DNA from: Acetobacteraceae bacterium
GTDB taxonomy: Bacteria; Pseudomonadota; Alphaproteobacteria; Acetobacterales; Acetobacteraceae
Reading direction: 5' to 3'
Length of the DNA stretch: 40,382 bases
NCBI GenBank assembly: GCA_027483995.1
Contig: JAIXTK010000344.1
Coordinates: 1 to 40,382 of the forward strand
Under the pieces are notes generated by a model, which worked only from the letters and a program-made list of their open reading frames with translations, did not search any database and was not told the origin of the DNA. A program made the translations under genes and the position numbers. Positions 23,266-32,835 of the stretch are shown piece after piece. Position 1 is the stretch's first letter. Every line of letters starts with the position of its first letter.

Positions 23266-23730
23266 CTATGTCTGCCCCTTCAGGAAGCGCGCGAAGGCCT
23301 GCAGCGTGATGTCGGAGACATGGTGCTCGATGCCTTCGGCATCCTGCTCCGCCGCATCGGGCGGTACGCCGATGGCGCGCAGCACTTCCACCACCAGCAG
23401 ATGGCGCGCCTTCACGCGGGCGGCGAGCTGTTCGCCTTCTTCCGTGAGAAACACGCCGCGATAGGGGCGGGCGGTGGCCAGGCCCTCGCGCTTCAGGCGG
23501 GTGATCGCCTTGATGGCGGTGGCATGGGTGACGCCGAGGCGGCGGGCGATATCCGTCGGCCGGGCCTCGCCGCCGGTGGCGTGAAGGTCGGCGATCAGCT
23601 CCGCATAATCCTCCAGCAGCGCCATGGATTGCACGCGGCGTGCCTGTTCGAACCGGCCGGCCTGGGTGGGCTCTGCGGGCAGGTCGGGCGCGGCTGGGCG
23701 CTTCTGCGCGGCGGCGGGGCGGGCGGGCAA
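23266..23730 (-). CDS. Manganese transport regulator MntR (DtxR family)
   Basis: Metal-sensing repressor, predicted to bind manganese and shut off the divergent sit operon. The 154-residue product has a Pro/Ala-rich lead (1-30), a winged helix (about 37-100: DYAELIADL, RPTDIARRLGVTHATAIKAITRLKREGL) and a dimerisation/metal region with ARHLLVVEVLRAIGVPPDAAEQDAEGIEHHVS, which carries the Glu, His-His and Cys-replacing positions of MntR. It lacks the SH3-like third domain of DtxR/IdeR, as MntR does. TTG 23730 is supported by AGGAG 6 bases upstream. The divergent layout with sitA and a palindrome at 23814-23839 support the role. Confidence 0.9.
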   Translation of the reverse strand: MPARPAAAQKRPAAPDLPAEPTQAGRFEQARRVQSMALLEDYAELIADLHATGGEARPTDIARRLGVTHATAIKAITRLKREGLATARPYRGVFLTEEGEQLAARVKARHLLVVEVLRAIGVPPDAAEQDAEGIEHHVSDITLQAFARFLKGQT

Positions 23731-23808
23731 TGCGGTCTCCTGGTACCGGCGCGCACCATGGCGAAAGCGGCGTGGCGGATCAACCGGTTAGGTGGGTCGG
23801 ATGGGGGC

Positions 23809-23839
23809 TTGAAGAAAATGTAGCCTTGGCATCATATTC
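23809..23839 (+). promoter_or_regulatory. Candidate sit promoter with overlapping MntR operator
   Basis: TTGAAG (23809-23814), an 18-base spacer and CATATT (23833-23838) form a possible sigma-70 promoter. Over it lies an imperfect palindrome GAAAATGTAGCC-TT-GGCATCATATTC (arms 23814-23825 and 23828-23839) with 9 of 12 positions paired. Its form, an A-rich outer part with central GCC/GGC, resembles enterobacterial MntR boxes. It lies 90 bases before the sitA start. Confidence 0.5.
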
Positions 23840-23929
23840 ATGTCGTGGGGACATGGTATGGTGCAGGCATCGTATTCTCGCCCCTGCCGCGATGGCCAGG
23901 GGGCCGTTCGGCGAACATGGGGGAAGGGC

Positions 23930-24841
23930 ATGCACGAGATCGTGTCGCGTCGCTTTCTGTTGGGCGCTGCCACCGCGTTGGCGGCGGCGCCGGCCTGGGC
24001 GCAGGCCAGCCGGCCGCCAGGGTGGAAGCCGCGCGTGGTGACCACCTTCACCATCATCCAGGACATCGCGCAGAACGTGGCCGGCACGGCGGCGGTGGTG
24101 GAATCGATCACCCGGCCGGGTGCGGAGATCCACGACTACCAGCCCACGCCGCAGGACGTGGTGCGCGCCCAGGGGGCGGATCTGGTGCTGTGGAACGGCA
24201 TGAACCTGGAGCGCTGGTTCGAGAAGTTCATCGACACCGCCAAGGGCGTGCCGAGTGCCGTGGTCTCCGACGGCGTGGTGCCGATGCCGATCCGCGAGGG
24301 TCCGTACCTGGACAAGCCGAACCCGCATGCCTGGATGTCGCCGAGTTCGGCGCTGATCTACATCGAGAACATCCGCAAGGCCCTGGCGGCGCTGGATCCG
24401 GCGCAGGCGGCGACCTATGCCGCCAATGCGCGCGCCTATGCCGAGCAGGTGCGCGCGATCGAGGCGCCGCTGCGGGCGCGGCTGGCGAAGATCCCGGAAG
24501 GGCAGCGCTGGCTGGTGACATCGGAAGGCGCGTTCAGCTACCTGGCGCGCGATTTCGGGCTGCGCGAGGCCTATCTGTGGCCGATCAACGCCGACCAGCA
24601 GGGCACGCCGCAGCAGATCCGCCGGCTGATCGATGCGGTGCGGCGCAACAAGGTGCCGGTGGTGTTCAGCGAAAGCACCGTGAGTGACCGGGCGGCGAGG
24701 CAGGTGGCGCGGGAGACCGGCGCCCGCTACGGCGGGGTGCTCTACGTGGATTCGCTGAGCGAGGCCTCCGGGCCGGTGCCGACCTACCTCAAGCTGCTGG
24801 AGGTGACGGTGGAGACGGTCGCGCGCGGCTTCGGGACATGA
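23930..24841 (+). CDS. Manganese/iron ABC transporter substrate-binding protein, Tat signal
   Basis: Periplasmic metal receptor of cluster A-I (SitA/MntA/PsaA type). The 303-residue product opens with [23 protein letters not shown], a twin-arginine signal (SRRFLL) with cleavage near residue 25 and no lipobox. Probable metal ligands are His in [14 protein letters not shown], His in NPHAWMSPS, Glu in [15 protein letters not shown] and Asp in [10 protein letters not shown]. The Glu/Asp pair and the lack of a His-rich loop favour manganese or iron over zinc. GGAAGGG precedes ATG 23930. Its stop overlaps the next start (ATGA). Confidence 0.92.
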   Translation: MHEIVSRRFLLGAATALAAAPAWAQASRPPGWKPRVVTTFTIIQDIAQNVAGTAAVVESITRPGAEIHDYQPTPQDVVRAQGADLVLWNGMNLERWFEKFIDTAKGVPSAVVSDGVVPMPIREGPYLDKPNPHAWMSPSSALIYIENIRKALAALDPAQAATYAANARAYAEQVRAIEAPLRARLAKIPEGQRWLVTSEGAFSYLARDFGLREAYLWPINADQQGTPQQIRRLIDAVRRNKVPVVFSESTVSDRAARQVARETGARYGGVLYVDSLSEASGPVPTYLKLLEVTVETVARGFGT

Positions 24842-25710
24842 CGGCATCCCTGGAGGTTCACGACGTGACCGTGCGCTATCCCAATGGGGTGGTGGCGGTG
24901 GACCGGGCGGGCTTCGTGCTGGACCGGCCCACGATCTGCGCGCTGGTGGGGGTGAACGGCAGCGGCAAGTCCTCCCTGTTCAAGGCGCTGATGGGCTTCG
25001 TGGCGCCGGGCGGTGGCAGCATCCGTATCGGCGGGCTGGCGGTGGACGCGGCGCTGCGCAAGGGCCTGGTGGCCTATGTGCCGCAGAGCGACGACGTGGA
25101 CTGGAATTTTCCGGTGCTGGTCGAGGATGTCGTGATGATGGGGCGCTACGGCCATATGGGCCTGCTGCGCATGCCGCGCGCGGCGGACCGGGCGGCGGTG
25201 GATGCGGCGCTGGAGCGGGTGGGGATGGCGGCCCTTCGCCTGCGCCAGATCGGCGAGCTGTCCGGCGGGCAGAAGAAGCGGGCCTTCCTGGCGCGCGCGC
25301 TGGCGCAGGGGGCGCAGGTGATCCTGCTGGATGAGCCGTTCACCGGCATCGACCTGACCACCGAGCAGGCAATCGTGACCCTGATGCGCGAGATGCGCGA
25401 CGAGGGGCGGCTGATGCTGGTGTCCACCCATAATCTGGGCAGCGTGCCGGAGTTCTGCGACCAGGTGGTGCTGTTCAACCGCACCGTGCTGGCCTTCGGG
25501 CCGACGGCGAGCACCTTCACGGCCGCCAACCTCGCGCTGACGTTCGGCGCCGCGCTGCGCCATGTGCGCCTGGGCGGAGCCGACCTGCACGACGATGCCG
25601 ATGCGCGGCACGTGACGGTGCTGACCGACGATGAGCACCCGCTGGTGCTGTACGGGCCTGGCGGAAACCAGGCCGTGGTGCCGCCGGGGCAGGGGCCCGC
25701 CGCGACGTGA
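24838..25710 (+). CDS. Manganese/iron ABC transporter ATP-binding protein
   Basis: The 290-residue ATPase has Walker [11 protein letters not shown]-loop VPQSDDVDW, signature [15 protein letters not shown], Walker [13 protein letters not shown] and switch His in STHNLG. A C-terminal tail of about 45 residues ([24 protein letters not shown]) is typical of SitB/YfeB proteins. The ATG overlaps the sitA stop, and the gene runs straight into the first permease. Confidence 0.95.
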   Translation: MTASLEVHDVTVRYPNGVVAVDRAGFVLDRPTICALVGVNGSGKSSLFKALMGFVAPGGGSIRIGGLAVDAALRKGLVAYVPQSDDVDWNFPVLVEDVVMMGRYGHMGLLRMPRAADRAAVDAALERVGMAALRLRQIGELSGGQKKRAFLARALAQGAQVILLDEPFTGIDLTTEQAIVTLMREMRDEGRLMLVSTHNLGSVPEFCDQVVLFNRTVLAFGPTASTFTAANLALTFGAALRHVRLGGADLHDDADARHVTVLTDDEHPLVLYGPGGNQAVVPPGQGPAAT

Positions 25711-26555
25711 TGGACGTGCTGCTGGAGCCCTTCGCCTATTCCTACATGGCGCGCGCCATCTGGGTGAGCGCGCTGGTGGCGGGCGTGTGCGCGTTCCTCT
25801 CCTGCTACCTGGTGCTGAAGGGGTGGTCGCTGATGGGCGATGCGCTCTCCCACGCCGTGGTGCCCGGCGTGGCGGTGGCCTATCTGCTGAAGCTGCCCTA
25901 TGCGGCCGGGGCCTTTGTCTCCGGCATGCTGGCCGCACTGGCGATGGCCGCGGTGCAGCGGGTGACGGTGCTGCGCGAGGATGCGGCGATCGGGTTGGTG
26001 TTTACCGCCATGTTCGCAGCCGGGCTGCTGATCGTCTCCGTGCATCCGGCCTCCATCTCCGTGCAGACCATCGTGATGGGCAATGTGCTGGCGATTGCCG
26101 ATGAGGATGTGGTGCAGGTGGTGGCGATTGCCGGCCTTTCGCTGGTGGTGCTGCTGCTGCGCTGGCGCGACCTGATGCTGGCCTTCTTCGATGCCAGCCA
26201 TGCCCGCGCGGTGGGGCTGAACCCGTGGCGGCTGCGGGTGCTGTTCTTTGTGCTGCTGAGCGCCTGCACGGTGGCGGCGTTGCAGACGGTGGGCGCCATC
26301 CTGGTGATCGCCATGGTGGTGACGCCGGGGGCCACCGCCTACCTGCTGACCGACCGGTTCGGGCGCATGCTGGTGATCGCGGTGGCGATTGGCACCACCA
26401 CTGCGGCGGTGGGGGCCTATGCCAGCTACTTTCTCGATGGCGCCACGGGGGGGCTGATCGTGGTGGCGCAGACGCTGGTGTTCCTGGCCACCTTCCTGTT
26501 GGCGCCGAAGCACGGGCGGCTGGCGGCGTGGCGCCGGGCGAGGCCGGTTTCGTGA
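25710..26555 (+). CDS. Manganese/iron ABC transporter permease 1
   Basis: The 281-residue product has about eight hydrophobic segments and the family motifs VLKGWSLMGDALSHAVVPGVA near the N-terminus and HARAVGLNPWRLR, the loop that contacts the ATPase. The ATG overlaps the ATPase stop as TGATG; the GTG one codon earlier is an alternative. It pairs with the paralogous permease that follows, giving the two-permease SitC/SitD layout. Confidence 0.94.
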   Translation: MDVLLEPFAYSYMARAIWVSALVAGVCAFLSCYLVLKGWSLMGDALSHAVVPGVAVAYLLKLPYAAGAFVSGMLAALAMAAVQRVTVLREDAAIGLVFTAMFAAGLLIVSVHPASISVQTIVMGNVLAIADEDVVQVVAIAGLSLVVLLLRWRDLMLAFFDASHARAVGLNPWRLRVLFFVLLSACTVAALQTVGAILVIAMVVTPGATAYLLTDRFGRMLVIAVAIGTTTAAVGAYASYFLDGATGGLIVVAQTLVFLATFLLAPKHGRLAAWRRARPVS

Positions 26556-27364
26556 TCGAGTGGCTCACCGCGCCGCTGGCGCATGAGTTCATGGTGCGCG
26601 GGCTGATCGTGGCGGCGCTGGTGGGCACGGGCTGCGCGGTGCTGTCGTGCTACCTGGTGCTGAAGGGCTGGTCGCTGATGGGCGATGCGGTCTCCCACGC
26701 CGTGCTGCCGGGGATCGTGCTGGCGCATCTCGCGGGGCTGTCGACGAAGCTGGGCGCGCTGGCTGCCGGGCTCGGCTGCGCGCTGGCCACCGGCTACATC
26801 CGACGCAATTCGCGGGTGCGCGAGGATGCGGTGCTGGCGATCGTGTTCGCCGGCATGTTCGCCGCCGGGCTGGTGCTGTTCGTGAAGGTGGATACCGACC
26901 AGCACCTGAGCCACATCCTGTTCGGCAACGTGCTGGGCGTGACCTGGGCGGAGGTGGTGGAGACCGCGGCGGTGATCCTGCCGGTGGCGTTGCTGGCCTG
27001 GGCGCGGCGGCGCGACCTGTTCCTGGTGTGCTTCGACCCCGCCCATGCGCGCGCCATCGGGCTGGATGCGCGGCGCCTGGAAATCGCGCTGCTGGTGGGG
27101 CTGGCGCTGGTGATCGTGGCGGCGCTGGCGGCGGCGGGGATCGTGCTGGTGGTGGCCATGCTGATCGCGCCGGGGGCGATCGGCTTCGTGGCGACGCGGC
27201 GGTTCGATGCGATGATGGCGGTGGCGACGGTGGTTTCGGTGAGCGCCTGCGTGCTGGGTGTGCTCGCGAGCTTCCATCTGGACGTGGCCACCGCGCCGCT
27301 GATCGTGGTGCTCCAGGCCGGCTGTTTCCTGCCGGCGCTGTGGATCGGCAAGCGCCTGCGCTAG
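26552..27364 (+). CDS. Manganese/iron ABC transporter permease 2
   Basis: The 270-residue product is a paralogue of the preceding permease: the same CYLVLKGWSLMGDAVSHAVLPGIVLAHL block and HARAIGLDARRLEIAL coupling loop, with about eight membrane segments. GTG 26552 overlaps the first permease's stop (GTGA). It completes a four-gene sit operon in which every junction overlaps. Confidence 0.94.
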   Translation: MIEWLTAPLAHEFMVRGLIVAALVGTGCAVLSCYLVLKGWSLMGDAVSHAVLPGIVLAHLAGLSTKLGALAAGLGCALATGYIRRNSRVREDAVLAIVFAGMFAAGLVLFVKVDTDQHLSHILFGNVLGVTWAEVVETAAVILPVALLAWARRRDLFLVCFDPAHARAIGLDARRLEIALLVGLALVIVAALAAAGIVLVVAMLIAPGAIGFVATRRFDAMMAVATVVSVSACVLGVLASFHLDVATAPLIVVLQAGCFLPALWIGKRLR

Positions 27365-27373
27365 CATGCGTCC

Positions 27374-28162
27374 ATGCGCCATATTCTGATCCTGCTGCTG
27401 CTTCTGACCCTGCCGGCCCGCGCCGAGACGGTGGCGATCCCCGGCCCCGAGGGCGTGACCTTGAAGGCCGAGTTGCTGCTGCCGGACGGGCCGGCGGTGG
27501 CGCCGGCCATCGTGGCGCTGCATGGCTGCGGCGGGCCCTATCCGCAGCGTGATGCGCAATGGGGTGAGGCGCTTCGCCGCCGCGGCCATATCGTGCTGTT
27601 CCCCGACAGCTTCGGGTCGCGCGGGCTCGGCTCCCAGTGCAGGGAGCAGCACCGGGCGGTGACGGCGGCGGGGCTGCGGCGGCGGGACGCACTGGCGGCG
27701 GCGCAGTTTCTGTTCGACCGGGCGGGCACGCCGCCGGGCGGGGTGGTGCTGCTGGGCTGGTCGGATGGCGGCAGCACGGTGCTGGCGGCGGGGCGCGACC
27801 TGGCGGAGCGGCGCGGGCTTATCCGCGGGCTGGTGGCCTTCTATCCCGGCTGCCGTGCCGCGGCGCGGTTGGGCGGCTGGCGGCCGGTGGCGCCGATGCT
27901 GCTGCTGCACGGCGAGGCCGACGACTGGACCCCGATCGCGCCATGCCGCGCCCTGGCGGAGGAGGCCGGGCCGGCCGTGACCCTGGTGGCCTATCCCGGC
28001 GCCTGGCACAATTTCGATGTGGATATCCCGGTGCGGCAGATGCGCAACATCCCGTCGAGCCAGCGCGGCGACGGTATCGTGCATACGGGCGGGGACCCGG
28101 CGGCGCGCGAAGATGCGCTGGCGCGGGTTCCGGCCTTCCTTGCCACCCTGCCGGTGCGGTAG
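27374..28162 (+). CDS. Secreted dienelactone hydrolase family protein
   Basis: The 262-residue product has a signal peptide (ILILLLLLTLPARA, cleavage near residue 17) and an alpha/beta hydrolase domain: VALHGCGGPYP, nucleophile Ser in LLGWSDGGST, Asp in LHGEADDWTP and His in PGAWHNFD. Four or more cysteines suggest disulfides in the periplasm. Related proteins hydrolyse lactones or esters; the substrate is unknown. It follows the sit operon by 9 bases with a poor ribosome-binding site, so it may be read from the same transcript. Confidence 0.87.
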   Translation: MRHILILLLLLTLPARAETVAIPGPEGVTLKAELLLPDGPAVAPAIVALHGCGGPYPQRDAQWGEALRRRGHIVLFPDSFGSRGLGSQCREQHRAVTAAGLRRRDALAAAQFLFDRAGTPPGGVVLLGWSDGGSTVLAAGRDLAERRGLIRGLVAFYPGCRAAARLGGWRPVAPMLLLHGEADDWTPIAPCRALAEEAGPAVTLVAYPGAWHNFDVDIPVRQMRNIPSSQRGDGIVHTGGDPAAREDALARVPAFLATLPVR

Positions 28163-28170
28163 GACAGGGC

Positions 28171-28332
28171 ATGTTGAACTGGATCATCGGCTCCATCGCC
28201 ATTCTGCTCTGGATCGCCGCGACGCTGCTGTATCTGCGGCGGCCGATCGCCCAGATGCTGGCCGATCGGCGCAAGCAGCGCGAGATTGCGGCGAAGATCC
28301 GCGAGCAGCAGGCGAAGGGGCCAGGCGGCTAG
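28171..28332 (+). CDS. Small membrane protein, unknown function
   Basis: A 53-residue protein: one N-terminal membrane segment (WIIGSIAILLWIAATLLYL) followed by a charged, helical tail rich in Arg, Lys and Gln (RRPIAQMLADRRKQREIAAK). AGGACAGGGC before the ATG is an acceptable ribosome-binding site, 8 bases after the hydrolase stop. The stop codon shares CTAG with the stop of the opposite-strand reductase gene. No function is known. Confidence 0.65.
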   Translation: MLNWIIGSIAILLWIAATLLYLRRPIAQMLADRRKQREIAAKIREQQAKGPGG

Positions 28333-29252
28333 CCCTTCGCGCGGGATGCCTCGTACACCTTGAGGTGGGTGTAGGCGGTGGCCAGCATGGTGTGCGGCGT
28401 GCCGAAGCCCTTCGCGCGGGCCAGCATGTCGCCCACCACGTGATCGGCTTCCACGGCGCCGCCCTTCTGCAGGTCGCGCAGCATGGAGGCCATCCACTGG
28501 CCCTTGGGGTCGCTGAGTTGCTGGCGGGCGCGGGCATCGGCGGGCGGGCGCGGCTTGAAGCCGGCGGCGGTGGCCACCGCGGTGCACTCGTCCACCATCT
28601 GGAGCATCAGCCCGGCGGCCTCCGTGCTGGCGCTGACGATGCTGCCGACATTGCCGCGGAACAGGCAGTTCATGCCGGCGATGGAGCACAGGAACACCCA
28701 TTTCTCCCACATCATCTGCAGGATCTCGGGCGAGTTGGTCAGGTCGAAGCCACCCTTGGCCAGATGCGGCTGCAGCGCGTCGCAGAACGCCACCTGGCTG
28801 GGCAGGCGGGCGCCGTAGCCGAAGGTGGCCATGGTGTTGAGATGGCGCACGGTGCCGTCGGACTCCAGCGTAACCGCGATGCCGGTCATGCCGCCAAGGA
28901 CGGCTTCGGCGCCGAATTCGGCCTCCAGCCTATCGAGGTGCTGCATGCCGTTGAGCTGGGGGATGATCTTGGCACCCGCGGCGGCGGGGCGGATCGCCTC
29001 GATGGCGCTGTCGAGGTCGTAGGCCTTGCAGGAGAGGATGATGGCATCCCAGCCCGGCTTCACCGTGTCGGCCTGCACGGTCTTGGCGGCGATGGTGGCG
29101 TCGCCCAGCGGGCTTTTGATCACCAGGCCACGGGCGGCGATCTGCTCGGCGCGCTTGGGGCGCACCAGGAAGGTGACGTCGGCGCCGCCGGCGGCTGCCC
29201 GCCCGCCGTAGTAGCCGCCGATACCGCCCGCGCCGAGCACCAGAATGCGCAT
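28329..29252 (-). CDS. Ketopantoate reductase family protein (2-dehydropantoate 2-reductase-like)
   Basis: NADPH-dependent reductase fold; the prototype PanE makes pantoate for coenzyme A. The 307-residue product has the nucleotide motif RILVLGAGGIGGYYGG, Lys in ILSCKAYDLDSAI, and the C-terminal helical domain with MWEKWVFLCSIAGMNCLFRGNVGSI, in which the Lys and Asn positions of the active site are kept. Many paralogues act on other substrates, so a panE assignment is uncertain. ATG 29252. Its 3' end overlaps the convergent small membrane protein gene by 4 bases, and it diverges from rpiB. Confidence 0.87.
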   Translation of the reverse strand: MRILVLGAGGIGGYYGGRAAAGGADVTFLVRPKRAEQIAARGLVIKSPLGDATIAAKTVQADTVKPGWDAIILSCKAYDLDSAIEAIRPAAAGAKIIPQLNGMQHLDRLEAEFGAEAVLGGMTGIAVTLESDGTVRHLNTMATFGYGARLPSQVAFCDALQPHLAKGGFDLTNSPEILQMMWEKWVFLCSIAGMNCLFRGNVGSIVSASTEAAGLMLQMVDECTAVATAAGFKPRPPADARARQQLSDPKGQWMASMLRDLQKGGAVEADHVVGDMLARAKGFGTPHTMLATAYTHLKVYEASRAKG

Positions 29253-29395
29253 GTTGATCGCCCTCGTTCGATTCGCCGGCATGATGGCGGCGGGGGCGCC
29301 GGTTGCCAACCGCACACCCCAAAGCATGGCGGCAATGCGGCAGCGGGGGCGTGCCGCGCTTCGCCCGGTGCACGAACGCGTGATAGGACACGGGG

Positions 29396-29878
29396 ATGGA
29401 CAGCGAGACCATGCCCACGATTGCGATCGGTTGCGACCATGCCGGCCCGGCGCTGAAGCGCCAGCTGGCCGATGGGTTGCGCGCGGCCGGCTATTCCGTG
29501 CTGGACATGGGCACGCATGACGAAGCCCGGGTGGACTACCCCGACATCGCCCACGCCGTTTGTGCGGCGGTGGAGGATGGCCGGGCGCTGCGCGGCGTTC
29601 TGGTGTGCGGCTCCGGCGTGGGCATGTCGATCGCGGCGAACCGGCATGCCGGCATTCGCTGCGCGCTGGCCGGCGAGGCCGAAACCGCCCGGCTCTGCCG
29701 CGAGCACAACGACGCCAACGTGATCGCCATGGGCGCGCGGCTGATCGATGCGGCCACCGCCGAGGAAATCCTGCGCGTGTTCCTGGCCACGCCATTCGAG
29801 GGCGGGCGGCATGTGCAGCGGTTGGAGAAGCTTTCCCCTGCTGCGAAGCCCCTCGCGGAAGCGCCCGCAACCGTCTAG
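29396..29878 (+). CDS. Ribose-5-phosphate isomerase B
   Basis: Interconverts ribose 5-phosphate and ribulose 5-phosphate. The 160-residue product has GCDHAGPALKRQL with the active-site Asp-His, the catalytic Cys in GVLVCGSGVGMSIAANR, and REHNDANVIAMGARL. AGGA lies 8 bases before the ATG. A C-terminal extension of about 15 residues (AAKPLAEAPATV) goes beyond the E. coli form. It precedes glyA, a common arrangement in alphaproteobacteria. Confidence 0.94.
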   Translation: MDSETMPTIAIGCDHAGPALKRQLADGLRAAGYSVLDMGTHDEARVDYPDIAHAVCAAVEDGRALRGVLVCGSGVGMSIAANRHAGIRCALAGEAETARLCREHNDANVIAMGARLIDAATAEEILRVFLATPFEGGRHVQRLEKLSPAAKPLAEAPATV

Positions 29879-29914
29879 AACCCGCCTCTTTCCCAGGATC
29901 CCGGAGGGTTGGGC

Positions 29915-31216
29915 ATGAACGATCGCGCGAACCACGCCAGCCTGCAGCGCTTCTTCGCCGCAAGCCTGGCCGAGACCGACCCCGAACTGGCCGCCGCCAT
30001 CGGCCGCGAACTGGTGCGCCAGCAGGACGGCATCGAGCTGATCGCCAGCGAGAACATCGTCTCCGCCGCCGTGATGGAGGCGCAGGGCTCGGTGCTGACC
30101 AACAAGTATGCCGAGGGCTATCCCGGCCGGCGCTATTACGGCGGCTGCGTGGAAGTGGACGTGGCCGAGACGCTGGCGATCGAGCGGGCCAAGAAGCTGT
30201 TCGGCTGCAGCTACATCAACGTGCAGCCGCATTCCGGCGCGCAGGCCAACCAGGCGGTGTTCCTGGCGCTGGTGAAGCCGGGCGATACCATTTTGGGCAT
30301 GAGCCTGGATGCCGGCGGGCACCTGACCCATGGCGCGGCGCCCAACCTTTCGGGCAAGTGGTTCCGCGCCATCCAGTACGGCGTGCGGCGCGAGGACGGG
30401 CTGCTCGATTACGACCAGCTGGAGGCGATGGCCCGCGCCGAGAAGCCCAAGCTGATCATCGCCGGCGGCAGCGCCTATCCGCGCGTGATCGATTTCGCCC
30501 GCATCCGCCGGGTGGCCGATGAGGTCGGCGCCTTCTTCATGGTCGATATGGCGCATTTCGCCGGCCTGGTGGCGGCCGGGGTGTTCCCGAGCCCGCTGCC
30601 GCACGCGCATGTGGTGACCACCACCACGCACAAGACGCTGCGCGGCCCGCGCGGCGGCATGATCCTTTCGAACGACGCCGACCTGGGCAAGAAGTTCAAC
30701 TCGGCGGTGTTCCCCGGCCTGCAGGGCGGGCCGCTGATGCATGTGATCGCCGGCAAGGCCGCGGCCTTCGGCGAGGCGCTGCGGCCGGAGTTCAAGACCT
30801 ACCAGCAGGAAGTGGTGGACAATGCCCGCGCGCTTGCCGCCACGCTGGTGGAGCAGGGGCTGGCGATCGTGACCGGCGGGACGGACAGCCACCTGATGCT
30901 GGTGGATCTGCGCCCCAAGCGCGTGACCGGCAAGGCGGCCGAGGCCAGCCTGGAGCGGGCGCACATGACGGCGAACAAGAACGCCATCCCCTTCGACCCC
31001 GAGAAGCCCGCCATCACCTCTGGCGTGCGCCTCGGCACCCCCGCCGGCACCACGCGCGGCTTCGGCGTGGCGGAGTTCCAGCAGATCGGCCAGATGATCG
31101 GCGAGGTGCTCGATGGGCTCTCCGCCTCCAACGACGGCAGCAATGCCGTGGTGGAAGCCGCCGTGGGTGCGCGGGTGAAGGAGCTGTGCGCGCGCTTCCC
31201 GATCTACGCCCGGTAG
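29915..31216 (+). CDS. Serine hydroxymethyltransferase
   Basis: Pyridoxal-phosphate enzyme that converts serine to glycine and loads a one-carbon unit on tetrahydrofolate. The 433-residue product has the signature [18 protein letters not shown], whose Lys binds the cofactor, plus [10 protein letters not shown] and [17 protein letters not shown] 29915 is preceded by GGAGGG at 6-base spacing; a TTG two codons upstream lies nearer the site and is less likely. It begins the glyA-nrdR-rib block. Confidence 0.98.
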   Translation: MNDRANHASLQRFFAASLAETDPELAAAIGRELVRQQDGIELIASENIVSAAVMEAQGSVLTNKYAEGYPGRRYYGGCVEVDVAETLAIERAKKLFGCSYINVQPHSGAQANQAVFLALVKPGDTILGMSLDAGGHLTHGAAPNLSGKWFRAIQYGVRREDGLLDYDQLEAMARAEKPKLIIAGGSAYPRVIDFARIRRVADEVGAFFMVDMAHFAGLVAAGVFPSPLPHAHVVTTTTHKTLRGPRGGMILSNDADLGKKFNSAVFPGLQGGPLMHVIAGKAAAFGEALRPEFKTYQQEVVDNARALAATLVEQGLAIVTGGTDSHLMLVDLRPKRVTGKAAEASLERAHMTANKNAIPFDPEKPAITSGVRLGTPAGTTRGFGVAEFQQIGQMIGEVLDGLSASNDGSNAVVEAAVGARVKELCARFPIYAR

Positions 31217-31225
31217 TTTGTTCCG

Positions 31226-31702
31226 ATGCGCTGTCCCTTCTGCGGCCATGACGAGACCCAGGTGAAGGACAGCCGGCCGAGCGACGACGGCATGACGATC
31301 CGCCGCCGTCGCTTCTGCCCCGCCTGCACCCAGCGCTTCACCACGATCGAGCGCGTGCAGCTGCGTGAGCTGACCGTGGTTAAGACCGATGGGCGGCGCG
31401 TGCCGTTCGATCGCGACAAGCTGGTGCGCTCCGTGCGCGTGGCGATCCGCAAGCGGCCCGTTTCCGAAGAGCGGCTGGAGCGGATCGTGAACGGCATCGT
31501 GCGCCAGCTGGAAGCCTCGGGCGACAGTGACGTGCCCTCCAAGTCGATCGGCGAGGCGGTGATGGCCGCGCTGCGCGAAGTGGACGAGGTGGCCTATGTG
31601 CGCTTCGCCTCGGTGTATCGCGACTTCCGCGAAGCCAAGGATTTCGAAGCATTTTTGGGCGGGCTTGGCGGCGAAGATACCCTGCCGGATCCGAAGCCGT
31701 GA
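31226..31702 (+). CDS. Transcriptional repressor NrdR
   Basis: Controls ribonucleotide reductase genes in response to bound ATP and dATP. The 158-residue product has the N-terminal zinc ribbon ([16 protein letters not shown], then [12 protein letters not shown]) and an ATP-cone domain ([23 protein letters not shown]). Length is normal. The stop overlaps the ribD start (GTGA). Its own targets, nrd genes, are not in the window. Confidence 0.97.
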   Translation: MRCPFCGHDETQVKDSRPSDDGMTIRRRRFCPACTQRFTTIERVQLRELTVVKTDGRRVPFDRDKLVRSVRVAIRKRPVSEERLERIVNGIVRQLEASGDSDVPSKSIGEAVMAALREVDEVAYVRFASVYRDFREAKDFEAFLGGLGGEDTLPDPKP

Positions 31703-32835
31703 CGGCCGGGGCGCAGGATGTCGCGCATATGCGCGCGGCCCTTTCGCTGGCGCGCCGCGGCAATGGGCGCACCTGGCCGAACCCCTCCGTGGGCTGCGTG
31801 ATCGTGAAGGATGGCCGCGTGGTCGGCCGTGCCACCACCGCCCAGGGCGGCCGCCCGCATGCGGAACCGCAGGCCCTGGCCATGGCGGGTGACGCGGCAC
31901 GCGGCGCGACCGCTTATGTGACGCTGGAACCCTGCTGCTTCCATGGCCGGACGCCGCCCTGCACCGATGCGCTCGTGGCCGCCGGCGTTTCGCGCGTGGT
32001 GGTGGGAGTGCGCGACCCTGATCCGCGCGTGAACGGTGCCGGCCTCGCCCGGCTGCGTTCGGCGGGGATCGAGGTGGTGGAAGCCGTGCTCGAGGACGAG
32101 GCCGCCGATGTGGTGGCAGGCTTCGTCACCCGCGTGCAGCGCGGCCGGCCGCTGGTCACGCTGAAGCTGGCCTCCACCCTGGATGGCCGCATTGCCACCC
32201 GCACGGGCGAAAGCCAGTGGATCACGGGCGAGCCGGCGCGGCGCATGGCCCATGCGCTGCGCGGCCGGCACGACGCGATCATGGTAGGCGTGGGCACCGT
32301 GCTGGCCGACAATCCGGACCTCACCTGCCGCATCCCCGGCTTCAAGCCGCTGCCGATGGTGCGCGTGGTGGCGGACAGCCATTTGCGCCTGCCGCTCACC
32401 TCCCGCCTGGTGGCCACCGCACATTCAGCGCCCACCTGGGTGCTGTGCCGTGGCGGCGTCGATTCGGGCCGGGTGTCGGCGCTGGAGTCGGCCGGAGTCG
32501 TCGTGGTGCAGGTGGGCGACTCCCCCGCCGGAATCGACCTTGCCGCCGGGCTGCGGGTGCTGGCCGAGCGCGGCATTACCCGGCTGCTGGCCGAGGGCGG
32601 GGCGCAGATTGCCGCGGCGCTGCTGCGCGCGGATCTGGTGGACCGGCTGGCCTGGTTCCACGCCCCCTCCGTGATGGGCGGCGATGGCTGGCCGGCGGCA
32701 CAGGCCTTCGGGGTGGAGGCGCTGGCGCAGATGCCGCGGTTCCGTAGCATTGGCACGCGGCCGGTGGGCGCGGACCTGCTGAGCGAGTATGTTCGCGCGC
32801 CCGAGAGTGGCGCGCAGAAGGGAGCGAAGGTCTGA
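31699..32835 (+). CDS. Bifunctional diaminohydroxyphosphoribosylaminopyrimidine deaminase / reductase
   Basis: Catalyses the second and third steps of riboflavin synthesis. The 378-residue product has an N-terminal deaminase domain with zinc ligands in HAEPQAL and [13 protein letters not shown], and a C-terminal reductase domain ([37 protein letters not shown]). GTG 31699 overlaps the nrdR stop, and the end overlaps ribE as TGATG. First gene of the rib set ribD-ribE-ribBX-ribH. Confidence 0.96.
   Translation: MTAGAQDVAHMRAALSLARRGNGRTWPNPSVGCVIVKDGRVVGRATTAQGGRPHAEPQALAMAGDAARGATAYVTLEPCCFHGRTPPCTDALVAAGVSRVVVGVRDPDPRVNGAGLARLRSAGIEVVEAVLEDEAADVVAGFVTRVQRGRPLVTLKLASTLDGRIATRTGESQWITGEPARRMAHALRGRHDAIMVGVGTVLADNPDLTCRIPGFKPLPMVRVVADSHLRLPLTSRLVATAHSAPTWVLCRGGVDSGRVSALESAGVVVVQVGDSPAGIDLAAGLRVLAERGITRLLAEGGAQIAAALLRADLVDRLAWFHAPSVMGGDGWPAAQAFGVEALAQMPRFRSIGTRPVGADLLSEYVRAPESGAQKGAKV

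Noticed and set aside
29120-31900. A 926-codon minus-strand frame across glyA and nrdR
   Set aside because: It lies antisense to rpiB, glyA and nrdR, all unmistakable genes on the plus strand.
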